Source of the DNA: RYN-122 sp963761655
GTDB lineage: Bacteria; Actinomycetota; Actinomycetes; Mycobacteriales; SCTD01
Length of the DNA stretch: 64,000 nt
NCBI GenBank assembly: GCA_963761655.1
Contig: CAVXHI010000008.1
Coordinates: 186,001-250,000, forward strand
Direction: 5' to 3'
Shown here: in pieces, positions 27,957 to 36,389 of the stretch
Numbering within the stretch: the stretch's first letter is position 1
How the letters are laid out: every line of letters begins with the position of its first letter
Position numbers and translations under genes: made by a program
Notes under the pieces: model-generated
What the model was told of the DNA's origin: nothing
What the model saw: only the letters and a program-made list of their open reading frames with translations
Databases searched by the model: none

Positions 27957-28332
27957 CGACTCCCCGCAGGTCGAGCAGACCGCGATCGACCCCGAGGACA
28001 GCAAGCTGGTGACCCTCGCCCGGGGCGCCCGGCTGCGGGCCCACGCCCCGCACACCCGCATCCTCGAGGGCGCCGCGGTCCGCGACACCGACGGCCGCAC
28101 CTACGCCGCCGCCACCGTCGAGAACGCCGATCCCTCCCTGACGACGTCGGCGCTGCGCGGGGCGGTCGCGGCCGGGGCCTCCAGCGGCATCCGGACCTTC
28201 GAGGCCGCCGTCGTCGTCACCGAGGCCCTGCTGTCGAGCGCCGACCTCGCCGTCCTGCGGGAGTTCGGCGTCGGGCTGCCCGTCATCGTGGCCGGCCCCG
28301 ACGGCGTCGTCCGGGAGACGCTGTCCACGTGA
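27937..28332 (+). CDS. Cytidine-deaminase-like protein lacking catalytic zinc ligands
   Basis: A 131-residue protein in the position usually annotated cytidine deaminase between the CBS gene and era. The fold pattern is visible (DSKLVTLARGARLRA, GAAVRDTDGRTYAAATVE, SALRGAVAAGASSG). The zinc-binding HAE and PCxxC motifs are absent: the sequence reads ENADPSLTTSALRGAV. It contains no Cys at all, so it cannot be a standard deaminase. It overlaps the preceding gene by 20 bases and era by four, so it is translationally coupled. Confidence 0.7.
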   Translation: MPQQAPDDSPQVEQTAIDPEDSKLVTLARGARLRAHAPHTRILEGAAVRDTDGRTYAAATVENADPSLTTSALRGAVAAGASSGIRTFEAAVVVTEALLSSADLAVLREFGVGLPVIVAGPDGVVRETLST

Positions 28333-29228
28333 CCGCCTTCCGCTCCGGCTTCGCCTGCTTCGTGGGGCGGCCGAACGCGGGCAAGTCCACGCTGACCAAC
28401 GCTCTCATCGGGCAGAAGGTCGCGATCACCAGCAGCCGGCCGCAGACCACCCGGCACGCCGTGCGCGGCATCGTGCACCGCCCCGACGCGCAGCTGGTCC
28501 TCGTCGACACCCCCGGCCTGCACAAGCCGCGCACCCTGCTGGGCCAGCGGCTGAACGACCTCGTCCGCGAGACCTACGCCAGCGTCGACCTCGTCTGCTT
28601 CTGCGTGACCGCCGACGACAAGATCGGGCCCGGCGACAAGTTCATCGCGGCCGAGCTGCGCGAGCTGAAGACGCCGGTCATCGCCGTCGTGACCAAGACG
28701 GACAAGGCCGGCAAGGAGCAGATCGGGGAGCAGCTGCTGGCTGTGTCGCGCCTCGGCGAGTGGGCCGACGTCGTCCCGGTCAGCGCGGTCTCGGACTTCC
28801 AGGTCGACCTCCTGTCCGACCTCCTCGTCGCCCGGCTGCCCGAGGGGCCGGCGCTCTACCCCGAGGGCGAGCTGACCGACGAGCCGGAGCAGACGCTCGC
28901 CGCCGAGATGATCCGCGAGGCCGCGCTCGAGGGCGTCCGCGACGAGCTGCCGCACTCCATCGCCGTCGTCATCGAGGAGATGAGCCCGCGCGAGGGACGC
29001 CCGGACGACCGGCCGCTGCTCGACGTCTTCGCCGTCCTGTACGTCGAGCGCGACAGCCAGAAGGCCATCGTGATCGGTACCGGCGGGAGCCGGCTGAAGG
29101 CGGTCGGCACGACGGCCCGTGCGCAGATCCAGACCCTGCTCGGCACGCCGGTGCACCTGGACCTGCGGGTGAAGGTCGCCAAGGACTGGCAGCGCGACCC
29201 GCGCCAGCTCCGCAAGCTGGGGTTCTAG
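28329..29228 (+). CDS. era: GTPase Era
   Basis: A 299-residue GTPase with G1 GRPNAGKST, G3 DTPG and G4 TKTD, plus a C-terminal KH domain (QKAIVIGTGGSRLKAVG). Era binds the 3' end of 16S rRNA and helps 30S maturation, working with YbeY encoded upstream. The GTG overlaps the stop of the deaminase-like gene. The stop lies seven bases from that of the convergent EAL gene. Confidence 0.96.
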   Translation: MTAFRSGFACFVGRPNAGKSTLTNALIGQKVAITSSRPQTTRHAVRGIVHRPDAQLVLVDTPGLHKPRTLLGQRLNDLVRETYASVDLVCFCVTADDKIGPGDKFIAAELRELKTPVIAVVTKTDKAGKEQIGEQLLAVSRLGEWADVVPVSAVSDFQVDLLSDLLVARLPEGPALYPEGELTDEPEQTLAAEMIREAALEGVRDELPHSIAVVIEEMSPREGRPDDRPLLDVFAVLYVERDSQKAIVIGTGGSRLKAVGTTARAQIQTLLGTPVHLDLRVKVAKDWQRDPRQLRKLGF

Positions 29229-29235
29229 GCAGCTC

Positions 29236-30786
29236 CTAGCGACCCGTCCGCATCTCCTCGCCGGGGAAGACGGGGACGCCGAGGTGCCAGCCCTGGCCGA
29301 GGTCGACACCGATCTCGAGCAGCGACTCCAGGTGCTCCGCGGTCTCGATGCCCTCGGCGAGGACGGTGCTCCCGACCTCCTGCGCGAACGACGTCAGCGC
29401 GACGACGAGGGCCCGCTTGCGCGGGTCGGTGGCGAGGTCGCGGACGAGCGCGGTGTCGAGCTTGACCACCTCCGGCTGCAGCAGCAGCACGTGCCGCAGG
29501 CTGGCGTAGCCGGCACCGGTGTCGTCGACCGCGATCCGGGCGCCCCGGGCACGCAGCCGCTGGAGGACCGCCCGGACCCCCGGGTAGTCGGCGACGGCCT
29601 CGTGCTCGGTGACCTCGACGACGACCCGGCACAGGTCCGCGCCCTCGAAGGCGTCGAGCGCGCGGGTGTCGACGAGGGCGGCGGGCGACACGTTGACGGC
29701 GAGGAAGCGGTCCTCCGGCAGCTCGGGGAGCAGGTCGAGCGCGCGCTGCAGGCACAGCACCTCGAGGTCGAGACCGAGGCCGCAGCGCGCCGCGCCGCGG
29801 AACCAGCGGTCGGTGGGGATGCGGCCGCCGAAGCGCGCCAGCGCCTCGACGCCGACCACCTCGCCGTCGGACAGCCGCAGGACCGGCTGCAGCGCGACGA
29901 GGACCGCCTCGTCCCGCAGGACGGCCTCGACCTCGGCGACCTCCGGCAGGCCCTCGTCGTCCTCGGGGACCACCGAGCGGCCGGGCAGCAGGGCGGTGGG
30001 GATGCGCGAGTCGCGGACCTCCTGCACGAGCTCGCGCCACCGCCGGGCCTGTCTGCTGTAGCCGGTCAGCGTGTGCGCGGTCAGCCCGAGCGACGGCACG
30101 AGCAGGGCTGCCGCCCCCCACGCGGACGGCCAGTCGCGGTCGGGGCCGGGGGTGGTCGCCGCGACGGCCAGCAGGGGGACCGCGCTGAGGGCGAGGCCGA
30201 CCGTGACCCAGCTCCGCGTAGCGCCGGCGGGCACCGAGGTCCACCACACGGCGAGCGCGAGCACCACGAGGGCGGCGGGGATCCAGGGCGTGGCGAGGGC
30301 ACCGGCGAGCAGCAGGAGGGGCAGCAGGACGGCCGGTCCGACCAGCCGCGGCCCGGCGCGCTCCGCCAGCGGGCTGGTGAGGGCGAAGGCCGGCAGCACC
30401 CCGAGCAGCAGGGCCGCCCGCGGGTCGGCGTCGGGCGAGGAGACCTGCGCGGCGGTGGCGACGAGGACGGCCGGGTGCAGCAGCAGCAGCCCGGCGCCGA
30501 CCCACGGCAGGCGGAGGTCCTCCAGGACGCGTCCCTGCACCAGCAGCGCCCAGGCCGCCGAGGCGCAGGCTCCCGCCACCAGCGCGCCGACCACGACGGT
30601 CAGCACGCTCTCCGTCGGGCGCTCCTCGGCCCGCAGCAGGGCGGTCAGCGGGACGACGGCGGCGGTCCCGAGCAGGAGCGTGAGCACGACCGACCAGCCG
30701 GCGCCCACCCACTCCTCGGGAGGCCGTGCCGGCAGCGCCCAGCCGCGGCGGTGCCGGCGAGGTCGCGACCCCGCTGTGCCCTCCAC
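29236..30786 (-). CDS. Membrane-bound EAL-domain c-di-GMP phosphodiesterase
   Basis: A 516-residue protein. The N-terminal half carries about 7-8 hydrophobic segments (residues 28-235), and the C-terminal half is an EAL domain. The catalytic set looks complete: VEALARF, VNVSPAAL, EVTEHE, DDTGAGYAS, VVKLD, AEGIET and GQGWHLG, so it should hydrolyse cyclic di-GMP at the inner membrane. There is no GGDEF domain. The membrane half probably senses an unknown cue. It is divergent from recO, with 92 bases between starts. Confidence 0.9.
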   Translation of the reverse strand: MEGTAGSRPRRHRRGWALPARPPEEWVGAGWSVVLTLLLGTAAVVPLTALLRAEERPTESVLTVVVGALVAGACASAAWALLVQGRVLEDLRLPWVGAGLLLLHPAVLVATAAQVSSPDADPRAALLLGVLPAFALTSPLAERAGPRLVGPAVLLPLLLLAGALATPWIPAALVVLALAVWWTSVPAGATRSWVTVGLALSAVPLLAVAATTPGPDRDWPSAWGAAALLVPSLGLTAHTLTGYSRQARRWRELVQEVRDSRIPTALLPGRSVVPEDDEGLPEVAEVEAVLRDEAVLVALQPVLRLSDGEVVGVEALARFGGRIPTDRWFRGAARCGLGLDLEVLCLQRALDLLPELPEDRFLAVNVSPAALVDTRALDAFEGADLCRVVVEVTEHEAVADYPGVRAVLQRLRARGARIAVDDTGAGYASLRHVLLLQPEVVKLDTALVRDLATDPRKRALVVALTSFAQEVGSTVLAEGIETAEHLESLLEIGVDLGQGWHLGVPVFPGEEMRTGR

Positions 30787-30878
30787 GCGTGCTCCGTCCG
30801 CTGCTGACCCGTCGTGGCCGTCCCGACCCTGCCACTCCCTGCCCCGCGGGAAGGCCTCGACACGGATAGCGTGAGCGC

Positions 30879-31619
30879 GTGGCGCTGTACCGGGACGAGG
30901 GCGTCGTCCTGCGGGTGCACAAGCTGGGCGAAGCGGACCGGATCGTCACCGTGCTGACCAAGCGGAACGGCCGGGTCCGCGCCGTGGCCAAGGGCGTGCG
31001 GCGCACCCGCTCGAAGTTCGGGGCCAGCGTCGAGCCGTTCAGCCACGTCGACCTGCAGCTGTTCGCCGGACGGAACCTCGACATCGTCACGCAGGCGGAG
31101 TCGCTGCACTCCTACGGCAACGACCTCGTGGCCGACTACGCCGCCTACACGGCCGGGAGCGCGGTGCTCGAGACCGCGGAGCGGCTGACGGCGGAGGAGC
31201 GCGAGCCGGCCCTGCGGCTGTTCCTGCTCGTCGTCGGGGCGCTGCGGGCGCTCACCGGGAGCAGGGACGTGGCGGCCCGGGACCCGGGCCTGGTGCTCGA
31301 CGCGTTCCTGCTCCGCGCCATGACCGTGGCCGGGTACGCACCGGCGCTCGAGGACTGCGCCCGGTGCGGCGCGCCCGGGCCGCACCGGGCGTTCTCCGTC
31401 CCCGCCGGCGGCACCGTCTGCCCCGCCTGCCGGCCCTCGGGCGCTGCCTCTCCCGGGCCGGCCGCGCTGCAGCTGATGGTCGACCTGCTCGGCGGCGACT
31501 GGGACGCCGCGGAGCCCTCCGACCCGCACGTCCGCCGGGAGGCGAGCGGCCTGGTCGCCGCGCACCTGCAGTGGCACCTCGAGCGCGGCCTGCGCAGCCT
31601 GCCGCTCGTGGAACGCTGA
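30879..31619 (+). CDS. recO: DNA repair protein RecO
   Basis: A 246-residue protein: an N-terminal OB fold (RDEGVVLRVHKLGEADRIV, VAKGVRRTRSKFG), a helical middle and a C-terminal zinc site (CARCGAPG, CPAC). RecO loads RecA onto SSB-coated gaps in the RecFOR pathway. It is followed by uppS after one intervening permease gene; recO-uppS linkage is common in actinobacteria. Confidence 0.95.
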   Translation: MALYRDEGVVLRVHKLGEADRIVTVLTKRNGRVRAVAKGVRRTRSKFGASVEPFSHVDLQLFAGRNLDIVTQAESLHSYGNDLVADYAAYTAGSAVLETAERLTAEEREPALRLFLLVVGALRALTGSRDVAARDPGLVLDAFLLRAMTVAGYAPALEDCARCGAPGPHRAFSVPAGGTVCPACRPSGAASPGPAALQLMVDLLGGDWDAAEPSDPHVRREASGLVAAHLQWHLERGLRSLPLVER

Positions 31620-31621
31620 GG

Positions 31622-32344
31622 GTGGACCTGCCCCTGCCCGTCCTGCTGCTCGCCGGTCTCGCCTGCCTGCTGGGGGCGGCCGTGCAGGGCGCCGTCGGGC
31701 TCGGGCTCGGCCTGGTCGCCTCGCCGGTGTTCGCGCTGCTGGACCCGACGCTCGTGCCCGGGACGATCCTGCTGACGACGTCGCTGCTGCCCGTCCTGAC
31801 GGTGCGGCGCGAGCTCGAGGGGACGGACTGGCGCGGGCTGTCCTTCGCGCTGCCCGCCCGCGTGGTCGGCACGGGGGCGGGCGCCTACGTCGTCGTGACG
31901 CAGCCGGCGACGACGACGGCCCTCGTGGTCGCGGTGGTGGTCCTGTCGGCCGTCGCGCTCTCGGTCACCACCTGGGACGCCCGCCCGACGCCCCGCGCGC
32001 TCGTCGTGGCAGGCCTGGTCAGCGGCGTCAGCGGGACGGCGACGTCCGTGGGCGGACCGCCCGTCGCGCTGCTCTACCAACGGGCCGAGGGCCGGGTGCT
32101 GCGCTCGACGATGGGCGTCTACTTCCTGGTCGGCAACGTCGTGTCCGTGGGCGTGCTGTCGCTCGCGGGGGAGGTCGGTCTGCGCGAGCTCGGACGGGCC
32201 GCCGTGCTCGTGCCGTTCGTCGTCGCCGGGTTCGCGCTGTCCGGGCCTCTGCGCAGGCGGGTCGAGGGCCCTGGGCTGCGGCTCGGCGTGCTGGCGCTGT
32301 CGGCCGGGAGCGCTGTCGTCCTGCTCGTGCGCACCCTGCTCTAG
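31622..32344 (+). CDS. TauE/SafE family sulfite/anion exporter-like permease
   Basis: A 240-residue membrane protein with about seven to eight hydrophobic helices and the paired TauE/SafE motifs GAAVQGAVGLGLGLVASPV near the N-terminus and SGVSGTATSVGGPPVALLYQ in the second half. Members transport sulfite, sulfonates or other organic anions. The substrate is unknown. It starts three bases after recO (GTG at 31622) and ends 11 bases before uppS, so it appears to have entered the recO-uppS operon. Confidence 0.85.
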   Translation: MDLPLPVLLLAGLACLLGAAVQGAVGLGLGLVASPVFALLDPTLVPGTILLTTSLLPVLTVRRELEGTDWRGLSFALPARVVGTGAGAYVVVTQPATTTALVVAVVVLSAVALSVTTWDARPTPRALVVAGLVSGVSGTATSVGGPPVALLYQRAEGRVLRSTMGVYFLVGNVVSVGVLSLAGEVGLRELGRAAVLVPFVVAGFALSGPLRRRVEGPGLRLGVLALSAGSAVVLLVRTLL

Positions 32345-32354
32345 CGTCTGGCTT

Positions 32355-33137
32355 GTGAAGCGCGCCGTGCGTCCCCCGACGCCGCACCCGTCCGGCGCGA
32401 CCCCGCCGCCGATCCCGCGCGACCTCGTCCCGAAGCACGTCGCGATCGTCATGGACGGCAACGGCCGCTGGGCCAAGGAGCGCGGGCTGCCCCGCACCGC
32501 CGGCCACACCGAGGGCGAGTCCTCGCTGTTCGACGTCGTCGAGGGGGCGATCGAGCTCGGCGTCCGGTGGGTCAGCGCGTACGCCTTCTCCACGGAGAAC
32601 TGGAAGCGCAGCCCGGACGAGGTCCGCTTCCTCATGGGCTTCAACCGCGACGTCATCCGGCGACGGCGCGACGAGATGCACGAGCTCGGCGTGCGGGTGC
32701 GGTGGGCCGGCCGGCGGCCGAAGCTCTGGCGCAGCGTCATCAGGGAGCTCGAGGCGGCCGAGGAGCTCACCCGCGGCAACACGGTCTGCACCCTCACCAT
32801 GTGCGTCAACTACGGCGGCCGGGCCGAGATCGCCGACGCCGCGCAGGCCCTCGCGCACGACGTCGCCGCGGGCCGGCTCGACCCGAGGAAGGTCGACGAG
32901 AAGGTGCTCGCCCGCTACCTCGACGAGCCGGACATGCCCGACGTCGACCTGTTCCTGCGGACGTCGGGAGAGCAGCGCACGAGCAACTTCCTGCTCTGGC
33001 AGTCGGCGTACGCCGAGATGGTGTTCCTCGACGAGCTGTGGCCCGACGTCGACCGGCGCACGCTGTGGAAGGCCTGCGAGCTGTACGCCTCGCGGGACCG
33101 CCGCTACGGGGGAGCGGTCCCGAACACGAGCGCCTAG
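32355..33137 (+). CDS. uppS: Isoprenyl (undecaprenyl/decaprenyl) diphosphate synthase
   Basis: A 260-residue cis-prenyltransferase with MDGNGRWAKERG (catalytic Asp34), the AYAFSTENWKR loop, TMCVNYGGRAE and the C-terminal DLFLRTSGEQRTSNFLLWQSAY block. It makes the polyprenyl diphosphate carrier for peptidoglycan and other wall glycans. The stop overlaps that of the convergent zur gene. Confidence 0.95.
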   Translation: MKRAVRPPTPHPSGATPPPIPRDLVPKHVAIVMDGNGRWAKERGLPRTAGHTEGESSLFDVVEGAIELGVRWVSAYAFSTENWKRSPDEVRFLMGFNRDVIRRRRDEMHELGVRVRWAGRRPKLWRSVIRELEAAEELTRGNTVCTLTMCVNYGGRAEIADAAQALAHDVAAGRLDPRKVDEKVLARYLDEPDMPDVDLFLRTSGEQRTSNFLLWQSAYAEMVFLDELWPDVDRRTLWKACELYASRDRRYGGAVPNTSA

Positions 33138-33505
33138 CCGCAGTCCCGGCAGGTCCCGAAGACCTCGAGCGTGTGGCTGACGGCGGTGAACCCGTGCTCC
33201 GCGGCGACGGCGTCCGCCCACGTCTCCACAGCTGGGCCGGCCACCTCCACGGTCGCGCCGCAGCTGCGGCACACCAGGTGGTGGTGGTGCTGGTCGCTGC
33301 TGCACCGGCGGTAGACCGACTCGCCGTCGTCGGTGCGCAGGACGTCGACCTCGCCGGCGTCGGCCATGGCCTGCAGCGTCCGGTAGACCGTGGTGAGACC
33401 GACCTCGTCGCGCAACGACGCGTGCAGGTCCTGCGCGCTGCGGAAGCCGTCGGTCTCGTCCAGGACGCGGGCGACCGCCGTGCGCTGCCGGGTGGAGCGC
33501 GTCAC
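33134..33505 (-). CDS. zur: Fur-family zinc uptake regulator Zur
   Basis: A 123-residue Fur-family repressor. It has a winged helix (TRQRTAVARVLDE, GLTTVYRTLQAMADAGE), the metal site DQHHHHLVCRSC and a C-terminal CRDC pair. It is the last gene of an operon with the zinc ABC importer genes, which marks it as Zur rather than Fur or a peroxide sensor. When zinc is plentiful it should repress znuA upstream through the box at 35938-35954. Its GTG shares GTGA with the znuB stop. Confidence 0.9.
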   Translation of the reverse strand: MTRSTRQRTAVARVLDETDGFRSAQDLHASLRDEVGLTTVYRTLQAMADAGEVDVLRTDDGESVYRRCSSDQHHHHLVCRSCGATVEVAGPAVETWADAVAAEHGFTAVSHTLEVFGTCRDCG

Positions 33506-34308
33506 GCCGTGGTCCGGCGGGCCAGGCCCAGCACGTTGAGGACGGCGAACACCCCGAGGGCCAGGACGACGGTGCTCGCGCCCGGGGCGACGTCGGCGTA
33601 GAAGGCCAGGGTCAGGCCGCTCACGCTGGCCGCCACCCCCACGGCGACGGCGAGCAGCAGGGTGCCGCGGAAGCTGCGCATGACCTGCTGCGCCGCCGCG
33701 ACCGGCACGACCATGAGGGCGCTCACGAGCAGCAGGCCGACGACGCGCATGGCCACCGTGACCGTGACGGCCGCGGTGACGGCGACGAGCAGGTTCAGGA
33801 ACCGCACGGGCAGCCCCTGCACCCGCGCCACCTCCTCGTCCTGGCAGACCGCGAACAGCTCCCGGCCGAAGGCGGCGACGACCCCGAGCACCGCCAGCGA
33901 CAGCACGACGATGACGGCGAGGTCCGAGGGGCTGACGCTGGACAGGGACCCGAACAGGTAGCCGACCAGGGTGGCGTTCGAGCCGCCGGGTGACAGGCCG
34001 ATGAGCAGCACCCCTCCCGCGATCCCGCCGTAGAACAGCAGCGCCAGGGCGACGTCGCCGCTGGTGCTGCCGCGCTCGCGCACCAGCTCGATCGCGACGG
34101 CGCCGAGGGTGGCGACGACGACGGCGGTGAGCACCGGGGCGGTGCCGAGCAGGAACCCCAGGGCGACCCCGGTGAGGGCGACGTGGCCGATGCCGTCGCC
34201 CATGAGAGCCAGCCGGCGCTGCACGAGGAAGGTGCCGATGGCCGGTGCGGCGGCCCCGACGAGGACCGCGGCGACGAGGGCGCGCTGGACGAACGCGAAC
34301 GCGAGCAC
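33502..34308 (-). CDS. znuB: Zinc ABC transporter permease
   Basis: A 268-residue membrane protein of the ABC-3 family. It has about eight helices, FVQRALVAAVLVGAAAP at the start, RRLALMGDGIGHVALTGVALG after the first helices, and LFGSLSSVSPSDL in the middle. It forms the membrane channel for zinc with ZnuC. The GTG overlaps the znuC stop by one base. Confidence 0.92.
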   Translation of the reverse strand: MLAFAFVQRALVAAVLVGAAAPAIGTFLVQRRLALMGDGIGHVALTGVALGFLLGTAPVLTAVVVATLGAVAIELVRERGSTSGDVALALLFYGGIAGGVLLIGLSPGGSNATLVGYLFGSLSSVSPSDLAVIVVLSLAVLGVVAAFGRELFAVCQDEEVARVQGLPVRFLNLLVAVTAAVTVTVAMRVVGLLLVSALMVVPVAAAQQVMRSFRGTLLLAVAVGVAASVSGLTLAFYADVAPGASTVVLALGVFAVLNVLGLARRTTA

Positions 34309-35075
34309 TAGCCCGGCATCCGCAGCGTGGGGCGGGCCGGGGGAGCCGCGCTCTCGTGCGCGTGGACGTGCACGTGGCCCGGGTGCGCGTGGTGCTCGTC
34401 CGGCTCGGGCGGCGGTCCGTCGCTGACGATGCGCCCCTCCCCGACGACGACGGCACGGCGGATCAGCCCGGCCAGCGGGCCGAGTTCGTGCGCGACGAGC
34501 ACGACGCTCCCGCCCGCCCGGGACAGGTGCCCGAGGGCGCCGGCCAGGGTGTCCTGGCTGTCGGCGTCGACACCGGCGGTCGGCTCGTCGAGGACGAGCA
34601 CCTCGGGCTCGCCGGCCAGGGCGCGGGCGATCAGGACGCGCTGCTGCTGGCCGCCCGACAGGTCGGTGACCGGCCGGTGCGCGCGGTCGAGCATGCCGAC
34701 GTCCTCGAGGGCGTGGTCGACGGCGGCCCAGTCGTCCACGCCCAACCGGCGCAGGCGTCGGGCCCGGCCGGTGCGCCCGCTCGCGACCACCTCGCGGACG
34801 GTGCTCGGGACGCCGCCTCCTGCCTGCAACCGCTGGGGGACGTAGCCGAGGCGGGGCCACTCCCGGAACCGGGACAGCGGCTGGTCGAACACCGTGAGGG
34901 CGCCCCTGCGCAGGGGGACGAGGCCGACGAGCGTCCGCACGAGGGTGGTCTTGCCGGAGCCGTTCGCCCCCAGGACAGCGACGAACTCGCCCTCGTCGAC
35001 GTGGACGCTGACGTCGTGCAGGACCTCGCGGCCGCCGAGGTCGACGCAGCCGCCCTGCAGGTCGAAGACGCTCAC
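34308..35075 (-). CDS. znuC: Zinc ABC transporter ATP-binding protein
   Basis: A 255-residue ATPase with Walker A GANGSGKTT, signature LSGGQQQR, Walker B VLVLDEPTAGVD and switch His in VAHELGPL. The C-terminus carries a His-rich stretch (HHAHPGHVHVHAH) that could bind zinc and sense cytoplasmic metal. It is coupled by overlaps to znuA and znuB. Confidence 0.93.
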   Translation of the reverse strand: MSVFDLQGGCVDLGGREVLHDVSVHVDEGEFVAVLGANGSGKTTLVRTLVGLVPLRRGALTVFDQPLSRFREWPRLGYVPQRLQAGGGVPSTVREVVASGRTGRARRLRRLGVDDWAAVDHALEDVGMLDRAHRPVTDLSGGQQQRVLIARALAGEPEVLVLDEPTAGVDADSQDTLAGALGHLSRAGGSVVLVAHELGPLAGLIRRAVVVGEGRIVSDGPPPEPDEHHAHPGHVHVHAHESAAPPARPTLRMPG

Positions 35076-35923
35076 GCGCAGCCCAGCCCGGTGCGGAGCG
35101 CCGCGAGGTCGGCGTCCATGGCGGTGAGGTAGTCGCCGGTGGGCGGCGCGGCCTCGAGGGTCGACAACGGGGCCGTCGTCGCGCCGATCTCGCGGGCGAC
35201 GGTCTCCGCGACCTTGCTCTCGCCGGGGGCCGTGAAGACCGTGGTGACGCCGGCGGACCGGGCGAAGCGGACGACCTCCGCGAGCCGGCCGGGGCTCGGC
35301 TCGGCCTCGGGGGAGGTGCCCGACACCCCGACCTGCTCGAGGTCGTACCGGCGGGCGAGGTAGCCGAAGGCGGTGTGGCTCGTGACGAGGTCGCGGCGCT
35401 CGCAGCCGGCCAGGCCGTCGCGGAACCGGCCGTCGAGGGCGGTCAGCGCCTGCACGGTGGTCGCGGCCCGGGCGCGGCTGCCGGGGGCGGTCTTCTCCAG
35501 CCGGTCCCCGAGGGCAGTGGCCGCCTGCGCCATCCGCACCGGGTCCAGCCAGACGTGCGGGTCGAGGCCGCCCTCCTCGTCACCGAGGTCGGACGACGCC
35601 CGCTCCTGCTGCACGGCACGCCCGAGGTCGAGGACCCTGCGCGGGTCCGCGACGGCGTCGTCCAGCGCGGGCTGGAAGCCCTCGAGCGCCACGACCAGGT
35701 CGGCGGTCTGCAGGCGGGCCACCTGCCGCGGCCCGAGCTCGAGCTCGTGCGGCTCGACGCCGCCCTGCGACAGGTCGACGACCTGCACGTCCGGGCCGCC
35801 GACCTGCTGGACCAGCCACGCGAAGGGGTACGCGGCCACGGCGACCTGCGGCCGGGCGTCGCCGCTGTCGCTGGTGCAGCCCGCGAGGAGCGCCGTCGCC
35901 AGCAGCAGGACCGGGAGCCTCAT
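35072..35923 (-). CDS. znuA: Zinc-binding lipoprotein of the ABC importer
   Basis: A 283-residue cluster A-I solute-binding lipoprotein. The signal peptide ends in the lipobox LLAGC (start MRLPVLLLATALLAGC). Candidate metal ligands are the His residues in GVEPHELEL, LDPHVWLDP and TSHTAFGYL plus a C-terminal acidic residue. It captures zinc outside the membrane and passes it to ZnuBC. The ATG at 35923 is preferred to an upstream one at 35944, because only the shorter form starts directly at the signal peptide and the longer one would overlap the Zur box. Confidence 0.93.
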   Translation of the reverse strand: MRLPVLLLATALLAGCTSDSGDARPQVAVAAYPFAWLVQQVGGPDVQVVDLSQGGVEPHELELGPRQVARLQTADLVVALEGFQPALDDAVADPRRVLDLGRAVQQERASSDLGDEEGGLDPHVWLDPVRMAQAATALGDRLEKTAPGSRARAATTVQALTALDGRFRDGLAGCERRDLVTSHTAFGYLARRYDLEQVGVSGTSPEAEPSPGRLAEVVRFARSAGVTTVFTAPGESKVAETVAREIGATTAPLSTLEAAPPTGDYLTAMDADLAALRTGLGCA

Positions 35924-35937
35924 GTCTGTGATGCTAC

Positions 35938-35954
35938 ACGACAACGGTTTTCAT
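35938..35954 (-). promoter_or_regulatory. Candidate Zur box upstream of znuA
   Basis: On the minus strand the site reads ATGAAAACCGTTGTCGT, an imperfect 8-1-8 palindrome (6 of 8 arm positions pair). It resembles actinobacterial Zur sites of the TGAAAA-N-TTTTCA type. It ends 15 bases before the znuA start and 18 bases before the divergent monooxygenase-like gene, so it could govern both. Confidence 0.65.
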
Positions 35955-35971
35955 GTGCTCTACTGCTGCCC

Positions 35972-36343
35972 ATGCTGGTCGTGACGCGCTTCGACGTCCC
36001 CGAGAACGACGGGACGGTCTTCCTGGACCAGGCGCGGGCCGCCCTCGCCGCCTTCGCCGCCCGCCCCGGCTACCTGGGCGGCCGCATCGGCCGCGCCGCC
36101 GACGACCCCACCTGCTGGGTCCTCACCACCGAGTGGATCGGCGTCGGGGCGTACCGGCGCTCGCTCGGTGCCTACGACGTCAAGGTCGACGCCGCCCCGC
36201 TGCTGGCCCGCGGCCGGGACGAGCCGAGCGCCTTCGAGGTCCTGCACGGCGACGACGGCCCGGAGCCGACCCGGCGGGCGGCCGACGCCGAGCAGGTGGG
36301 GCTGCGCTCCGCCGCCGGGCCCGACGTCGGGACGTCCGTCTAG
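35972..36343 (+). CDS. Antibiotic biosynthesis monooxygenase-type (ABM) small protein
   Basis: A 123-residue protein whose first 85 residues look like a ferredoxin-like ABM fold (VVTRFDVPE, AALAAFAARPGYLGGRIGRA, TCWVLTTEWIGVGAYRRSL). A short unstructured tail follows. ABM domains act as small oxygenases or heme-degrading enzymes, but many copies next to glyS in actinobacteria have no known activity. It is divergent from znuA across the candidate Zur box. Confidence 0.75.
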   Translation: MLVVTRFDVPENDGTVFLDQARAALAAFAARPGYLGGRIGRAADDPTCWVLTTEWIGVGAYRRSLGAYDVKVDAAPLLARGRDEPSAFEVLHGDDGPEPTRRAADAEQVGLRSAAGPDVGTSV

Positions 36344-36389
36344 TGTCTCGCTCTCACCCGACAGCCAGCCGGACCGGAGAGCCCACCCG

